From Methanobacterium sp. (GTDB lineage: Archaea > Methanobacteriota > Methanobacteria > Methanobacteriales > Methanobacteriaceae), in NCBI GenBank assembly GCA_020855015.1, contig JAHKLP010000091.1, forward strand, positions 1-21,462: a DNA stretch of 21,462 bases, given 5' to 3'. The notes under the pieces are model-generated. The model worked only from the letters and a program-made list of their open reading frames with translations, had not been told where the DNA came from and did no database searches. The position numbers and the translations under genes were made by a program. Positions 1 through 7,791 of this stretch are shown piece by piece (within the stretch, counting starts at the first letter, position 1; each line of letters opens with the position of its first letter).

Positions 1-38
1 AAATAAAAATTAATAATAAAAAAGGAAATTACAATAAA

Positions 39-482
39 TTAACAGTGTTTAAAGCTACCTGGGGGAAAATCAGCTTCTTTTATCTTTTTAATGATTTTGC
101 AGGAACTATCCAGGGAAGATTCATGGTAACCATTGATCTTAACCACTTCTGCATTAAGGCCTCTTTCTTCAAGTTCCTTTCGTAACCAATCTAAGTCGAA
201 GTCTTGATCAGGGCCTATGGTAATAATATCGGGGTTAATCTTGCTGACAGTGCTGAACATGTCGGTTTCACTTCCCAGAATTGCTTCATCCACAACTTTG
301 AGCATCTGAACCACTTTCAGTCGCTGCTTCTCTGGGACTATGGGCACCCTTTTCCTGGCACGCACTGTGGACTCACGGGCCACCACCACCACCAGGCGGG
401 CATCATCTCCTCCAAGCTTTTTTGATTCTTCAAGGTAATATCCATGACCTGGATGTATTAGGTCGAATGTTCCAGTTGCCAT
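39..482 (-). CDS. ribL: FAD synthase (FMN adenylyltransferase), archaeal RibL type
   Basis: Transfers AMP from ATP to FMN to make FAD in the cytosol; archaea use this cytidylyltransferase-fold enzyme in place of bacterial RibF. The N-terminus reads MATGTFDLIHPGH, with the nucleotide-binding HxGH motif (HPGH). The late motif ESSLDSSCKIIKKI corresponds to the family's second nucleotide-binding segment. From the ATG at 482 the protein is 147 aa, matching the family's usual ~150 aa. Reading is open further upstream, but the fold starts at MATGTF. A GTG at 500 is the alternative start (153 aa); a GAGAGGT at 501-507 lies immediately before that GTG and about 18 nt before the ATG, so it settles neither. 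There are two C-terminal cysteines, one the very last residue; the family is known for redox-sensitive C-terminal cysteines. It is divergent from the flippase gene. Confidence 0.88.
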   Translation of the reverse strand: MATGTFDLIHPGHGYYLEESKKLGGDDARLVVVVARESTVRARKRVPIVPEKQRLKVVQMLKVVDEAILGSETDMFSTVSKINPDIITIGPDQDFDLDWLRKELEERGLNAEVVKINGYHESSLDSSCKIIKKIKEADFPPGSFKHC

Positions 483-568
483 TATAGTTATGATAGTCAC
501 ACCTCTCGTAAAATATGATATTGGATGGTAAATTTGGTTAATCAATAGTATGTTCAATATGAGGTATC

Positions 569-577
569 ATTTATAGA
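569..577 (-). promoter_or_regulatory. Putative TATA box of ribL
   Basis: On the minus strand this reads CTATAAATG, close to the archaeal TATA consensus. It lies about 87 nt upstream of the ribL ATG, so it would give a leader of roughly 60 nt. Only the motif and its position support it. Confidence 0.35.
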
Positions 578-659
578 TGTTTTTATCAAGATAAAAACTA
601 TTTGCTATGAATTCCAAAAAAGCATCTTAGCTGGTTTTAATTAAAAAGGTTAACATTTT

Positions 660-684
660 CATGGGAGTATGGTACAATCCCATG
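660..684. other. Perfect 7-bp inverted repeat in the ribL/flippase intergenic region
   Basis: CATGGGA (660-666) is repeated in inverse as TCCCATG (678-684) around an 11-nt spacer. It sits just upstream of the flippase TATA box, so as DNA it could be an operator. It would not be in the flippase mRNA if that TATA box is used. No regulator can be named. Confidence 0.35.
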
Positions 685-705
685 GTGGGGTTTAATAACA
701 TTAAT

Positions 706-714
706 TTTATAAAT
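706..714 (+). promoter_or_regulatory. Putative TATA box of the flippase gene
   Basis: TTTATAAAT matches the archaeal TATA consensus and is preceded by an AT-rich tract. It lies 108 nt before the chosen ATG, predicting a leader of about 80 nt, which is long for an archaeal mRNA. Confidence 0.45.
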
Positions 715-821
715 AAGGAATTAGTGAATTGAATCCTTAGAACATATTAAATTTTCTTGAAGTTAAAGAAAAAACAAGTCAACAGACTTTCACTTAAAAA
801 CTTACACAATTGGTAATTATC

Positions 822-2435
822 ATGAGTTCAAAAATCGCCAGAGGAAGCCTAATCATGTTGATTGGGTATTTTATATTTCGTATTGGGGGTGCGTTCTATC
901 GTATTGTCACCGCTATTCTTTTAGGTCCAGCTGGCTTTGGTATACTCAATGCTGCACTTCCTACGCAAGGTATATTGATCCAAATAGCATCTGGAGGTAT
1001 GCCACCAGCTATTGCAAAGCATGTGTCTGAATATTCGGCTAAGAATGAAGAAGAGATGGTGAAACAAGTAATTCACACATCAATGAAAATCGTAATTGTT
1101 CTTGGATTACTTATGAGTTTAGCAATATTTCTCTTGGCAGAACCGTTAGCTTTAGGTTTTTTTCATAAACCTGAAGCTCTTCTTCCTTTAAAGCTCGTGG
1201 CTTTAATAACTCCTTTTAGTGTGGTGGTGGGTGTTTTTAGAGGTGCTTTTCAGGGTGTTTTCCAGATGGGAAATATTGTCATCACTAAAGCCTTTGAACA
1301 AATATTCATGATCTCCAGCGCAGTAATCCTCATTTTAGTGGGGTTTTATGTTGCTGGGGCAGTAATAGGAACTTCCATAGGTTTTATTGCTTCACTTCTC
1401 GCAGGATACTATTTATATCGAAGAGGACTTGGTAAAAGTCTTAAGAATGTGAAGTTGACAGTTACAACCAAAGAGGAACTGGCCTTAGCCAAAACTCTTC
1501 TTGTTTTTGCATTCCCAGTTCTCATAACTGGGCTTGCTGAGATTTTATTATTTGATTTAATTGGGAATTATGCGGTATTATATTACATGCCTAGCGAGCA
1601 ACTTGGATTCTTCGGTGCAGCCACTCCCATAGCACGTTTGCCCCTTATAATTTCTATGTCCGTTGCAACTGCCGTACTACCTGCAACAGCAGAGGCAATG
1701 GGTTTGAATAATAGAAATGTACTTGAAAACTATGTGAATCAATCATATCGTTATGTTGCCCTGGTTGTTGTCCCCATGTGTGTCGGAACGATGCTTTTAG
1801 CCACTCCGATCATGAGATTATTATATGTTAATCCAGCTTTCATGAATGGGGCGACAGCACTACAGATACTAGCAGTGGGAATGCTATTTTTCACCATTTA
1901 TACAGTTTCATCAAGCATTGCCCAGGGATTAGGTAAACCTTACCTTCCAATGACGGTTTTAGTCTTTGGAGTAATTTTAGATGTGGCGATGAGCATTTAT
2001 TTGATCCCTATTTATGGAATTAACGGTGCAGCAATGGCACTAACTCTAACCGCTTTCCTGATAATGACATTTATTGTTTGGAAAACTCTTAAGTTAGCTG
2101 ATGTAAAATTACAAGTTATGGATTTGGGTAAAATAGTATTGGCAACTGGAATAATGGGGGTAGTGCTTTTACTAATACCGCAAAACCTCTTACTTACTTC
2201 TCTACCTCTCAATATTTCCATACCTTTTAGCAATTATATTGCTTTCTTTTTGAACTATGTTATTTTTGCACTGGTCTTGATATTGGCTGTAATTGTTTAT
2301 GTGGTAGCCATTATACTTGTTGGAGGGCTTAAAAATAGTGATGTAAACGCCCTTCGAAAGTTAGGTAACAAAGCAGGTCCATTAAAACCAACAGTGGATA
2401 AATTAGTTTCATTACTGGAAAGATTCGCACACTAA
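822..2435 (+). CDS. Multi-spanning flippase of the MOP superfamily (SpoVB/Wzx-like)
   Basis: Integral membrane protein of 537 aa with about 12-14 hydrophobic segments. It belongs to the polysaccharide/lipid-linked-precursor exporter group (COG2244). The N-terminus (KIARGSLIMLIGYFIFRIGG, then LLGPAGFGIL) is typical of archaeal SpoVB/Wzx-like flippases. These proteins flip isoprenoid-linked sugars or cell-wall precursors across the cytoplasmic membrane. A TTG at 810 opens the frame, but the ATG at 822 is preferred because the conserved helix begins just after it. A weak GGT at 812-814 is the only ribosome-binding candidate. The gene stands alone between ribL and a PEP-enzyme homologue, so the cargo cannot be read from context; wecB and wecC lie 5.7 kb downstream. 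A role in N-glycan or pseudomurein precursor export is inference. Confidence 0.85.
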   Translation: MSSKIARGSLIMLIGYFIFRIGGAFYRIVTAILLGPAGFGILNAALPTQGILIQIASGGMPPAIAKHVSEYSAKNEEEMVKQVIHTSMKIVIVLGLLMSLAIFLLAEPLALGFFHKPEALLPLKLVALITPFSVVVGVFRGAFQGVFQMGNIVITKAFEQIFMISSAVILILVGFYVAGAVIGTSIGFIASLLAGYYLYRRGLGKSLKNVKLTVTTKEELALAKTLLVFAFPVLITGLAEILLFDLIGNYAVLYYMPSEQLGFFGAATPIARLPLIISMSVATAVLPATAEAMGLNNRNVLENYVNQSYRYVALVVVPMCVGTMLLATPIMRLLYVNPAFMNGATALQILAVGMLFFTIYTVSSSIAQGLGKPYLPMTVLVFGVILDVAMSIYLIPIYGINGAAMALTLTAFLIMTFIVWKTLKLADVKLQVMDLGKIVLATGIMGVVLLLIPQNLLLTSLPLNISIPFSNYIAFFLNYVIFALVLILAVIVYVVAIILVGGLKNSDVNALRKLGNKAGPLKPTVDKLVSLLERFAH

Positions 2436-2466
2436 TTCTTTCCAGATATCTTATTTTCACATCCGA

Positions 2467-2475
2467 TTTTTTTTT
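2467..2475 (+). terminator. Poly-T terminator after the flippase gene
   Basis: An uninterrupted run of nine T residues lies 31 nt past the flippase stop codon. Archaeal RNA polymerase commonly terminates at such U-tracts without a hairpin. Confidence 0.45.
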
Positions 2476-2540
2476 AACTTGAAAATAACTCCCTAAGCTC
2501 ACAACATTATTTCTTAAATAAATTACAAAAATGTAGGCAT

Positions 2541-3779
2541 ATGATTATTGTTAGGGGAATTGGCACGGGTTCTTATGTGGGAGTAGGCCATGTTAAGAAG
2601 ATAAAAAATGATGAGGATCTCCTCAATCTTAAAGGAGGGGAGATTGTTGTTGTGTCCACAGCTTCACGTGACATGATATCTTATCTGCACCGGGCGGGGG
2701 GAGTGGTGACAGATTATGGTGGTCTCACCAGCCATGTGGCCATTGTACTTAGAGAAATGAAGGTGCCCTGTGTTGTTGGAACGGGTAACGGAACAGAAAA
2801 ACTTAAAGAAGGAACAATCGTAACTGTTGACGGAAAAACAGGAAATATTTATCAGGGTTTCATGGAACGTGAGGATAAACATGTCAGTTCGGGGGTATAC
2901 TATCCAGCCACCAGAATCAAGGTCAACCTGAATGTCCCTGAAATTGCATGGAAGGTGGCACCATTGGCTGATGGTGTGGGATCCATCCGAATCGAAAACA
3001 GCATAATTCGCACAGGAAAACATCCGAAAACCCTCCTGGAAGAGGGAAAACTTAGTAGAGTTATTACAGAATCAGTAAAAATCATAGCCGATGCATTCCA
3101 CCCTAAACCTGTATGGTTCCGCACATTTGACATACCTACCGATGAACTGAAACGTTTAGATGGTGGAAACATAGAACCAGATGAAGGTAACCCCTTAATT
3201 GGCCTCAGAGGTATTCATAAAGATCTTCATAATCCTGAAGTATTGAAAGCAGAGTTTGAAGCCGTATCCCAACTCCTGGATGATGGATATGATAATTTGG
3301 GAGTTAAAATACCATTAGTAAGGGATATCTCTGAATACATAGAAGCCAAAAACATCATGCGCCAGGTGGGAATCAGACCACACCGTGACCTACCAGTAGG
3401 GGCCTCTATTGAAACTCCATCTGTGGTTTTCACCCTTGATGACTTCATTGCTGAAGGTGTTGATTTTGTAACCCTAGGAATGAGTGATATGGCAATGTCA
3501 TCACTGGCAGTGGACCGGAGAGGGGTTAAAGTAGCCAAACTCTTTAATCTAACTCATCCCGCAGTTTTGATGATGATGGAAGGGGTGATAGAAAAGTGCA
3601 ACCAGCAAGGTGTTGAAAGCTGCATCTGTGGCCATGCTGGCTCAGACCCGGCTATTGTGCGCTGGCTGGTGGGGAAAGGTATCAGTTCCATATCCACCAA
3701 CCCGGATCAGATCCTTAAAATACGTAAAGTGGTGGATATAGCTGAAAAAACAATAATCCAAAAAGCATTCACCTTCTAG
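2541..3779 (+). CDS. Stand-alone PEP-utilising enzyme (PpsA/PPDK-like, lacks the ATP-binding half)
   Basis: Protein of 412 aa corresponding to the middle and C-terminal parts of PEP synthase, pyruvate phosphate dikinase and enzyme I. Residues 1-110 are the swivelling phosphohistidine domain, with the motif GGLTSHVAIV placing the phospho-His at His65. Residues from about 120 to 405 form a PEP-binding TIM barrel, with NPLIGLRG (217-224), GASIETPS (287-294) and the catalytic-Cys motif CICGHAG (Cys363). The N-terminal ATP-grasp domain of PEP synthase is absent and no such gene is adjacent. The second family signature, normally G-[ST]-N-D-x-x-Q, reads GMSDMAM (313-319), losing the Asn and Gln. It may work with a separate ATP-binding partner, act as a phosphotransfer protein, or have changed reaction. 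The start is ATG with TAGG seven bases upstream. A full PEP synthase role is not supported. Confidence 0.75.
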   Translation: MIIVRGIGTGSYVGVGHVKKIKNDEDLLNLKGGEIVVVSTASRDMISYLHRAGGVVTDYGGLTSHVAIVLREMKVPCVVGTGNGTEKLKEGTIVTVDGKTGNIYQGFMEREDKHVSSGVYYPATRIKVNLNVPEIAWKVAPLADGVGSIRIENSIIRTGKHPKTLLEEGKLSRVITESVKIIADAFHPKPVWFRTFDIPTDELKRLDGGNIEPDEGNPLIGLRGIHKDLHNPEVLKAEFEAVSQLLDDGYDNLGVKIPLVRDISEYIEAKNIMRQVGIRPHRDLPVGASIETPSVVFTLDDFIAEGVDFVTLGMSDMAMSSLAVDRRGVKVAKLFNLTHPAVLMMMEGVIEKCNQQGVESCICGHAGSDPAIVRWLVGKGISSISTNPDQILKIRKVVDIAEKTIIQKAFTF

Positions 3780-3841
3780 GACTAAAATAAAGAAATAATA
3801 TGACGTCTGGAAAAATAAAAAAAAGCCACTTATATTGATTA

Positions 3842-4558
3842 CTACTTATCCTCGTAACGCAATGCATCTTCAAAATTTATGGTGCCTTTATAAAGTGCAG
3901 ATCCAATTACTACTCCATAAGCATCAGTTTCACTGAGAACAGACACATCTTCCAGGGTACTCACACCACCTGAATAAATTACTGGTATATCTACTGCTTC
4001 TAACAATTCCTGGAGAGGTTCAACTTTGAATCCACCTAGCAGGCCTTCATGATCAACATTGGTAAATAATATACTTCCAGCCCCCTGTTTCTCCATGATT
4101 TTACCCAGCATGGGAGCTTTCTGGTCTGTTTTTTCAGTCCATCCCCTGACCACTACCTGGGAGTCTTTACTGTCCAGGGCCACAATAATCCTTTCGCTTC
4201 CAAATTCACTGGAGAGTTCCTGCACATTATCTGGATTTTCAATAGCCAGAGTTCCTAAAATAATTCTATCAACACCCATATCCAGTAAATAGGTGGCATC
4301 ATCCATGGTCCGGATACCCCCACCCATCTGGACGGGTATTGAAACTTCGCTGATAATTTCCTCTACCACAGGTAGATTGCCGCCTTCTTCCAGGGCCCCA
4401 CCAAGATCAATCACATGCAAAATGCTGCTTCCTCTTTTTTCCCATTCAAGAGCAGCTTTAACCGGATTTTCAAGAACAATCTGCTCAGTACCTGGTTTAC
4501 CCTGTACCAATTGCACGCATTTACCGTTTTTAATGTCAACTGCAGGAATTATAAACAT
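3842..4558 (-). CDS. hisA: HisA, ProFAR isomerase of histidine biosynthesis
   Basis: Cytosolic (beta-alpha)8 barrel isomerase that opens the ribose of ProFAR by an Amadori rearrangement to give PRFAR, the fourth step of histidine synthesis. At 238 aa it has the family's normal length. The catalytic acid pair is visible: Asp8 in IIPAVDIKNG and Asp129 in VALDSKD. The phosphate-binding segments QMGGGIRT (78-84) and YSGGVSTLED near the C-terminus are both present. The ATG has AGAGG about eight bases upstream on the minus strand. It stands alone: no other his gene is in the window, so histidine genes are scattered here, as is usual in methanogens. It converges with the PEP-enzyme homologue over 62 bp and diverges from truA. 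Confidence 0.95.
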   Translation of the reverse strand: MFIIPAVDIKNGKCVQLVQGKPGTEQIVLENPVKAALEWEKRGSSILHVIDLGGALEEGGNLPVVEEIISEVSIPVQMGGGIRTMDDATYLLDMGVDRIILGTLAIENPDNVQELSSEFGSERIIVALDSKDSQVVVRGWTEKTDQKAPMLGKIMEKQGAGSILFTNVDHEGLLGGFKVEPLQELLEAVDIPVIYSGGVSTLEDVSVLSETDAYGVVIGSALYKGTINFEDALRYEDK

Positions 4559-4751
4559 TTTATTGCCTCTAAATATTATCTACGTTATAATCATCTAATT
4601 TCATAGTAAGCTTAAATCCCTAACCCTATTATTTTATTCTATTTCCAAATAAAGTTACAATAATAAAATATAGTGAAGGATGAATATAATATCATTTACC
4701 ATTTAACTCACAATTAATAAGCTTTTAATTTGAATAAACAGGAATCGAGTT

Positions 4752-5561
4752 ATGATAAGAGTAGCTTTAAAGCTGGCCTACATGGGAACAGATTTTCACG
4801 GTTTTCAAAGACAACCCCGCCTGCGGACAGTTGAAGGTGAACTTTTAGGTGCCCTTGAAGATGTGGGGGTGATTGAAAACCTTGGACAATCCAATTATTC
4901 CCTTGCCGGACGAACTGATCGGGGAGTTCATGCTCTGGGGAATGTGGTATCTTTCCGCACCAGAAAAATGCCAATAATAAACCAGATAAATAACGTTCTA
5001 CCGCCAGACATAAGGATTTTAGGCTCTGCACAGGTACCAATTGGGTTTAAAACCAGATATGCACATAAAAGACACTATCGTTATGTTTTATGCAATGTTA
5101 AAGAAACATTGGAAACAGGGAAAATGCAGGAAGCAGCCCATTTAATGGAAGGAACCCATAATTTCATTAATTTTTCCAAGAAAACTGAACGTAATCCCAT
5201 AAGGAAGGTGGATAGTGTGACAGTTAAGTTCCAGAACCAGATCTATCTGGTGGATGTGGTTGGTGAGAGTTTCCTGTGGAATATGGTTCGGAAGATGGTG
5301 GCAGTTTTAATTAGTGTGGGAAAAGCTGAACTAAACGTGGAAGATGTTGAAAGATTCTTGAACCCCCAATACACCGCGTCAATCACACCTATGCCACCTG
5401 AAAGTCTCATATTGATGGATATCTCTTATAAAGATGTTCAATTTAATGAAGATAAATATGCTCGATTTAAATTTTTACAAACATTAAGTGAAGAATGCCT
5501 TAACCATCAAATGATGGCTGCTACCACAGCCGAAATGATAAAGTCTTTGAAAAAGGATTAG
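4752..5561 (+). CDS. truA: tRNA pseudouridine synthase A
   Basis: Isomerises uridines in the anticodon arm (positions 38-40) of many tRNAs. The N-terminus MIRVALKLAYMGTDFHGFQ and the catalytic motif LAGRTDRGVHA, with nucleophile Asp56, identify the TruA family. FLWNMVRKMV in the C-terminal half is the second conserved segment. The length, 269 aa, is normal. The start is ATG with AGGA about ten bases upstream. It is transcribed away from hisA across a 193-bp spacer, which must hold both promoters; I could not single out one convincing TATA box there. It has no obvious functional link to its neighbours. Confidence 0.94.
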   Translation: MIRVALKLAYMGTDFHGFQRQPRLRTVEGELLGALEDVGVIENLGQSNYSLAGRTDRGVHALGNVVSFRTRKMPIINQINNVLPPDIRILGSAQVPIGFKTRYAHKRHYRYVLCNVKETLETGKMQEAAHLMEGTHNFINFSKKTERNPIRKVDSVTVKFQNQIYLVDVVGESFLWNMVRKMVAVLISVGKAELNVEDVERFLNPQYTASITPMPPESLILMDISYKDVQFNEDKYARFKFLQTLSEECLNHQMMAATTAEMIKSLKKD

Positions 5562-5697
5562 AATAATTCCTGTACTGATAAATGGCATTTTTAACCATCT
5601 AATTTTACATTCTCATCATATCTGGTGAAGTGTATGAGAAAACAATAAATACTAACAGAAACAAAGAATAAACGAGAATAAAGTACGGTTAATCCAA

Positions 5698-5711
5698 AAG
5701 GAGGAAATAGT
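5698..5711 (+). promoter_or_regulatory. Near-perfect Shine-Dalgarno positioned for a CTG start
   Basis: AAGGAGG (5698-5704) is followed by a 7-nt spacer and then CTG at 5712, in frame with the downstream DUF460 gene. No ATG, GTG or TTG lies in frame within 30 nt of it. It is one of the best ribosome binding sites in the window, so it decides the start of that gene. Confidence 0.6.
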
Positions 5712-7202
5712 CTGGTTCACCGTTACCACCGTAATTTTAAAGAAAAACTATTTTTGGATCCACATGGTCAAAACCCATCACTTAAAACCCAGAGAGGCAT
5801 TATTGTGGGTCTTGACCCTGGAATGACGGTTGGTCTGGCAATTCTCAATCTTTCAGGGGAAATTCTCGATGTAAACAGTTTTAAGGAAGCATCCAGGGCA
5901 GATATAACCAGACACATCATTAATTATGGAAAAACTGTCATAGTGGCCACTGATGTTCACAATCCGCCTAAGATGGTAAAAAAGATGGCATCATCCCTTA
6001 ATTCAAGAATATTCTCTCCATACCGGGATCTGGCCGTAAGTGTTAAAAACGAGTTGGTTGATGATTATCTTTGTCCTCAAGATCAACGTCTCCCAATACG
6101 CAGATCCCGATTCAATAATAATCTAATACCTCAAAACGCCCACGAAAGAGATGCTCTGGCAGCTGCCATCCAGGCGTATAAAAAATATCAGAAAAAATTG
6201 GAACAAATCGAAAGAAGAACCCAGAGTCTTGAATTATCCTCCAAAATGGCGGATGATGTTAAAATCATGGTAATTAACGAAATTCCCATTACTAAGGCTA
6301 TAAATATCCTATTGGAAAAAATGAATCCTCCGATTCATCCAGCTGCAAAATCTCATCATAATGATAATTCATCTAAAACATCTTTAAATGGGGTAAAAAA
6401 TCGTATAAAAGATTATGGGGAAGATAAAAAGTTTCAGGATACTTTAAAAGAGGGTCATACATCAGAAACCTCTCCTGAAATTTCAAAATTGCAGAACAGA
6501 CTGAAATCTCAGGAAAAACAGATCAGAAATTTGCAAAATAGGAATAGCATACTGGAAGATGATATTGGCCAATATCAAGATGAAATATTCCAATTGGAAA
6601 ATAGAATCCAAAGATTACAGTATCAGTACTCCCAAAACATCCTACAGCAAAAGGAGATAACCAAAAAAAATGCGATTATTAAAGGAATTCAAGAGAAATA
6701 TAATCATGAAAAAGCCTTAAGACGAGATTTAGAGGATCAACTCGAATCGATCAAACGTATCAGGGCAATGGAACTATCAAGGGAGGCTTCACCAGTTAAA
6801 ATCATATATTCATTTTCCAGGGACGGAATTAGGGAAGTCGCTAGTTCCAAAAACATAAAAGGTGGTGATGTGGTACTTTTACAAAGTTCTAAGGGTGGAG
6901 GCTCACATACAGCATCATTACTGATAGAATTAGGTGTTAAAGCGGTCATAACCACAGATAAAATGTCACATCAGGCGAAAGAGGCATTTGAAAAAAATAT
7001 GATTCCCTTACTGGAAGCAGATAAAATTGATTTAAAAATGGCCGATGACTTTGCAGTTATAATGAACAAGGAACTTAACCGGGAAATCGATAAATGGACC
7101 AAGAATCAGGAAGAAAAAAAGAAAAAAGAAGATAGAAACAAACTTTTAAAGATAATGGATGATTATAAGGCCCAAAGAAAGAGGTCTTCCCATAATTCAT
7201 AG
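5712..7202 (+). CDS. DUF460/COG2433 protein: RNase H/RuvC-like fold plus long coiled coil
   Basis: Archaeal protein of unknown function, 496 aa from CTG 5712 or 482 aa from TTG 5754. I chose 5712 because AAGGAGG lies 7 nt before it, while TTG 5754 has no ribosome-binding site. Numbering from 5754, residues 14-150 resemble the RuvC/YqgF branch of the RNase H fold: GLDPG with Asp21, ATDVHNPP with Asp67, and HERDALAAA with Glu131 and Asp133, a plausible metal-binding set. A polar linker follows (about 195-240), then a heptad-like coiled coil rich in Gln, Glu, Leu and Ile (about 240-345). The C-terminal domain (about 345-450) contains a Gly/Ser loop, SSKGGGSHTAS, and the tail is highly charged and Lys-rich. 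A nuclease or resolvase-like role on structured nucleic acid is possible but unproven. It follows truA by 150 bp. Confidence 0.8.
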   Translation: MVHRYHRNFKEKLFLDPHGQNPSLKTQRGIIVGLDPGMTVGLAILNLSGEILDVNSFKEASRADITRHIINYGKTVIVATDVHNPPKMVKKMASSLNSRIFSPYRDLAVSVKNELVDDYLCPQDQRLPIRRSRFNNNLIPQNAHERDALAAAIQAYKKYQKKLEQIERRTQSLELSSKMADDVKIMVINEIPITKAINILLEKMNPPIHPAAKSHHNDNSSKTSLNGVKNRIKDYGEDKKFQDTLKEGHTSETSPEISKLQNRLKSQEKQIRNLQNRNSILEDDIGQYQDEIFQLENRIQRLQYQYSQNILQQKEITKKNAIIKGIQEKYNHEKALRRDLEDQLESIKRIRAMELSREASPVKIIYSFSRDGIREVASSKNIKGGDVVLLQSSKGGGSHTASLLIELGVKAVITTDKMSHQAKEAFEKNMIPLLEADKIDLKMADDFAVIMNKELNREIDKWTKNQEEKKKKEDRNKLLKIMDDYKAQRKRSSHNS

Positions 7203-7245
7203 AATCTTTCAGACACTTCTATTCCACAACAAAGATAGTTTCATA

Positions 7246-7253
7246 TTTATAAA
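7246..7253 (+). promoter_or_regulatory. Strong TATA box far upstream of the lipoprotein gene
   Basis: TTTATAAA is a consensus archaeal TATA box, but it lies 204 nt before the lipoprotein ATG. Transcription from it would begin near 7276-7280 and give a leader of about 170 nt. The 247-bp spacer 7203-7449 otherwise shows only AT-rich sequence. Confidence 0.4.
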
Positions 7254-7449
7254 CCTTATTAATAGGGTGTTTTTAAAGTTAAGGTATATCGGAAGTGTTC
7301 AATCTTTTTTGGACTATTATCTACTTATTCTGGACATGTTGGTTCTTGTGAACAGTAATGAAGATATCCCGAATAGGAAAAATTATAGTTGATTAAGCAA
7401 AAGATAATTAACCATAGAATAATTTGAAAAATTCACGGAGTGTTTTGAT

Positions 7450-7791
7450 ATGCAGAAAAGTGTTTATACGCTGATCATAGGTATGATAGTGCTTCTTTTA
7501 TCAGTATCCGGTTGCATTGGTGGTGAAAGTGATGATACATCGTCAAATGTTCAATCAAATGATAACTCCCAACCAAATACTGACGACACTGATACAAGCT
7601 CTGATTCTGCGAATACAGATACATCATCCAATCAAAAAACATGCACCGAGTGTGGTGGAAGTGGTGTTTGTTGGGGTTGTGATGGGAGCGGTGTAGATTC
7701 AGACGGTTTTCAATGTATGGTATGTGAGGGCAGTGGTGTTTGTCCAGCTTGTGGTGGTACTGGGATGATGGCAACAAGCCAAAACGGCTGA
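7450..7791 (+). CDS. Small lipoprotein with a DnaJ-type double zinc finger
   Basis: Protein of 113 aa with three parts. Residues 1-22 form a lipoprotein signal peptide: hydrophobic stretch, then LSVSGC, with Cys22 as the likely lipidated residue. Residues 23-62 are a low-complexity linker rich in Ser, Asp, Asn and Thr. Residues 65-105 hold four CxxCxGxG motifs (Cys65/68, 74/77, 89/92, 98/101), the signature of the DnaJ cysteine-rich zinc domain. The motifs come as two tight pairs, each separated by a single Val, unlike the wider spacing in DnaJ; a 7-residue spacer lies between the pairs. It should therefore sit on the outer face of the membrane, perhaps binding zinc or unfolded or thiol-bearing partners. 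No J domain is present. The ATG has GGAGTG nine bases upstream. The function is not known to me. Confidence 0.82.
   Translation: MQKSVYTLIIGMIVLLLSVSGCIGGESDDTSSNVQSNDNSQPNTDDTDTSSDSANTDTSSNQKTCTECGGSGVCWGCDGSGVDSDGFQCMVCEGSGVCPACGGTGMMATSQNG

Noticed and set aside
204..425. 73-aa plus-strand reading frame
   Set aside because: Lies wholly inside ribL on the other strand; His-rich low-complexity product, no ribosome-binding site, no family resemblance.
660..684. Riboswitch before the flippase gene
   Set aside because: Only one short stem is present and it lies upstream of the predicted transcription start; no known riboswitch core was recognised.
4293..4606. Plus-strand frames opposite hisA
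   Set aside because: Shadows of the hisA coding strand with no start signal and no recognisable domain.
7159..7392. 77-aa frame overlapping the end of the DUF460 gene
   Set aside because: Starts inside the DUF460 gene, uses spacer sequence with AT-rich codons, and has no ribosome-binding site or conserved motif.
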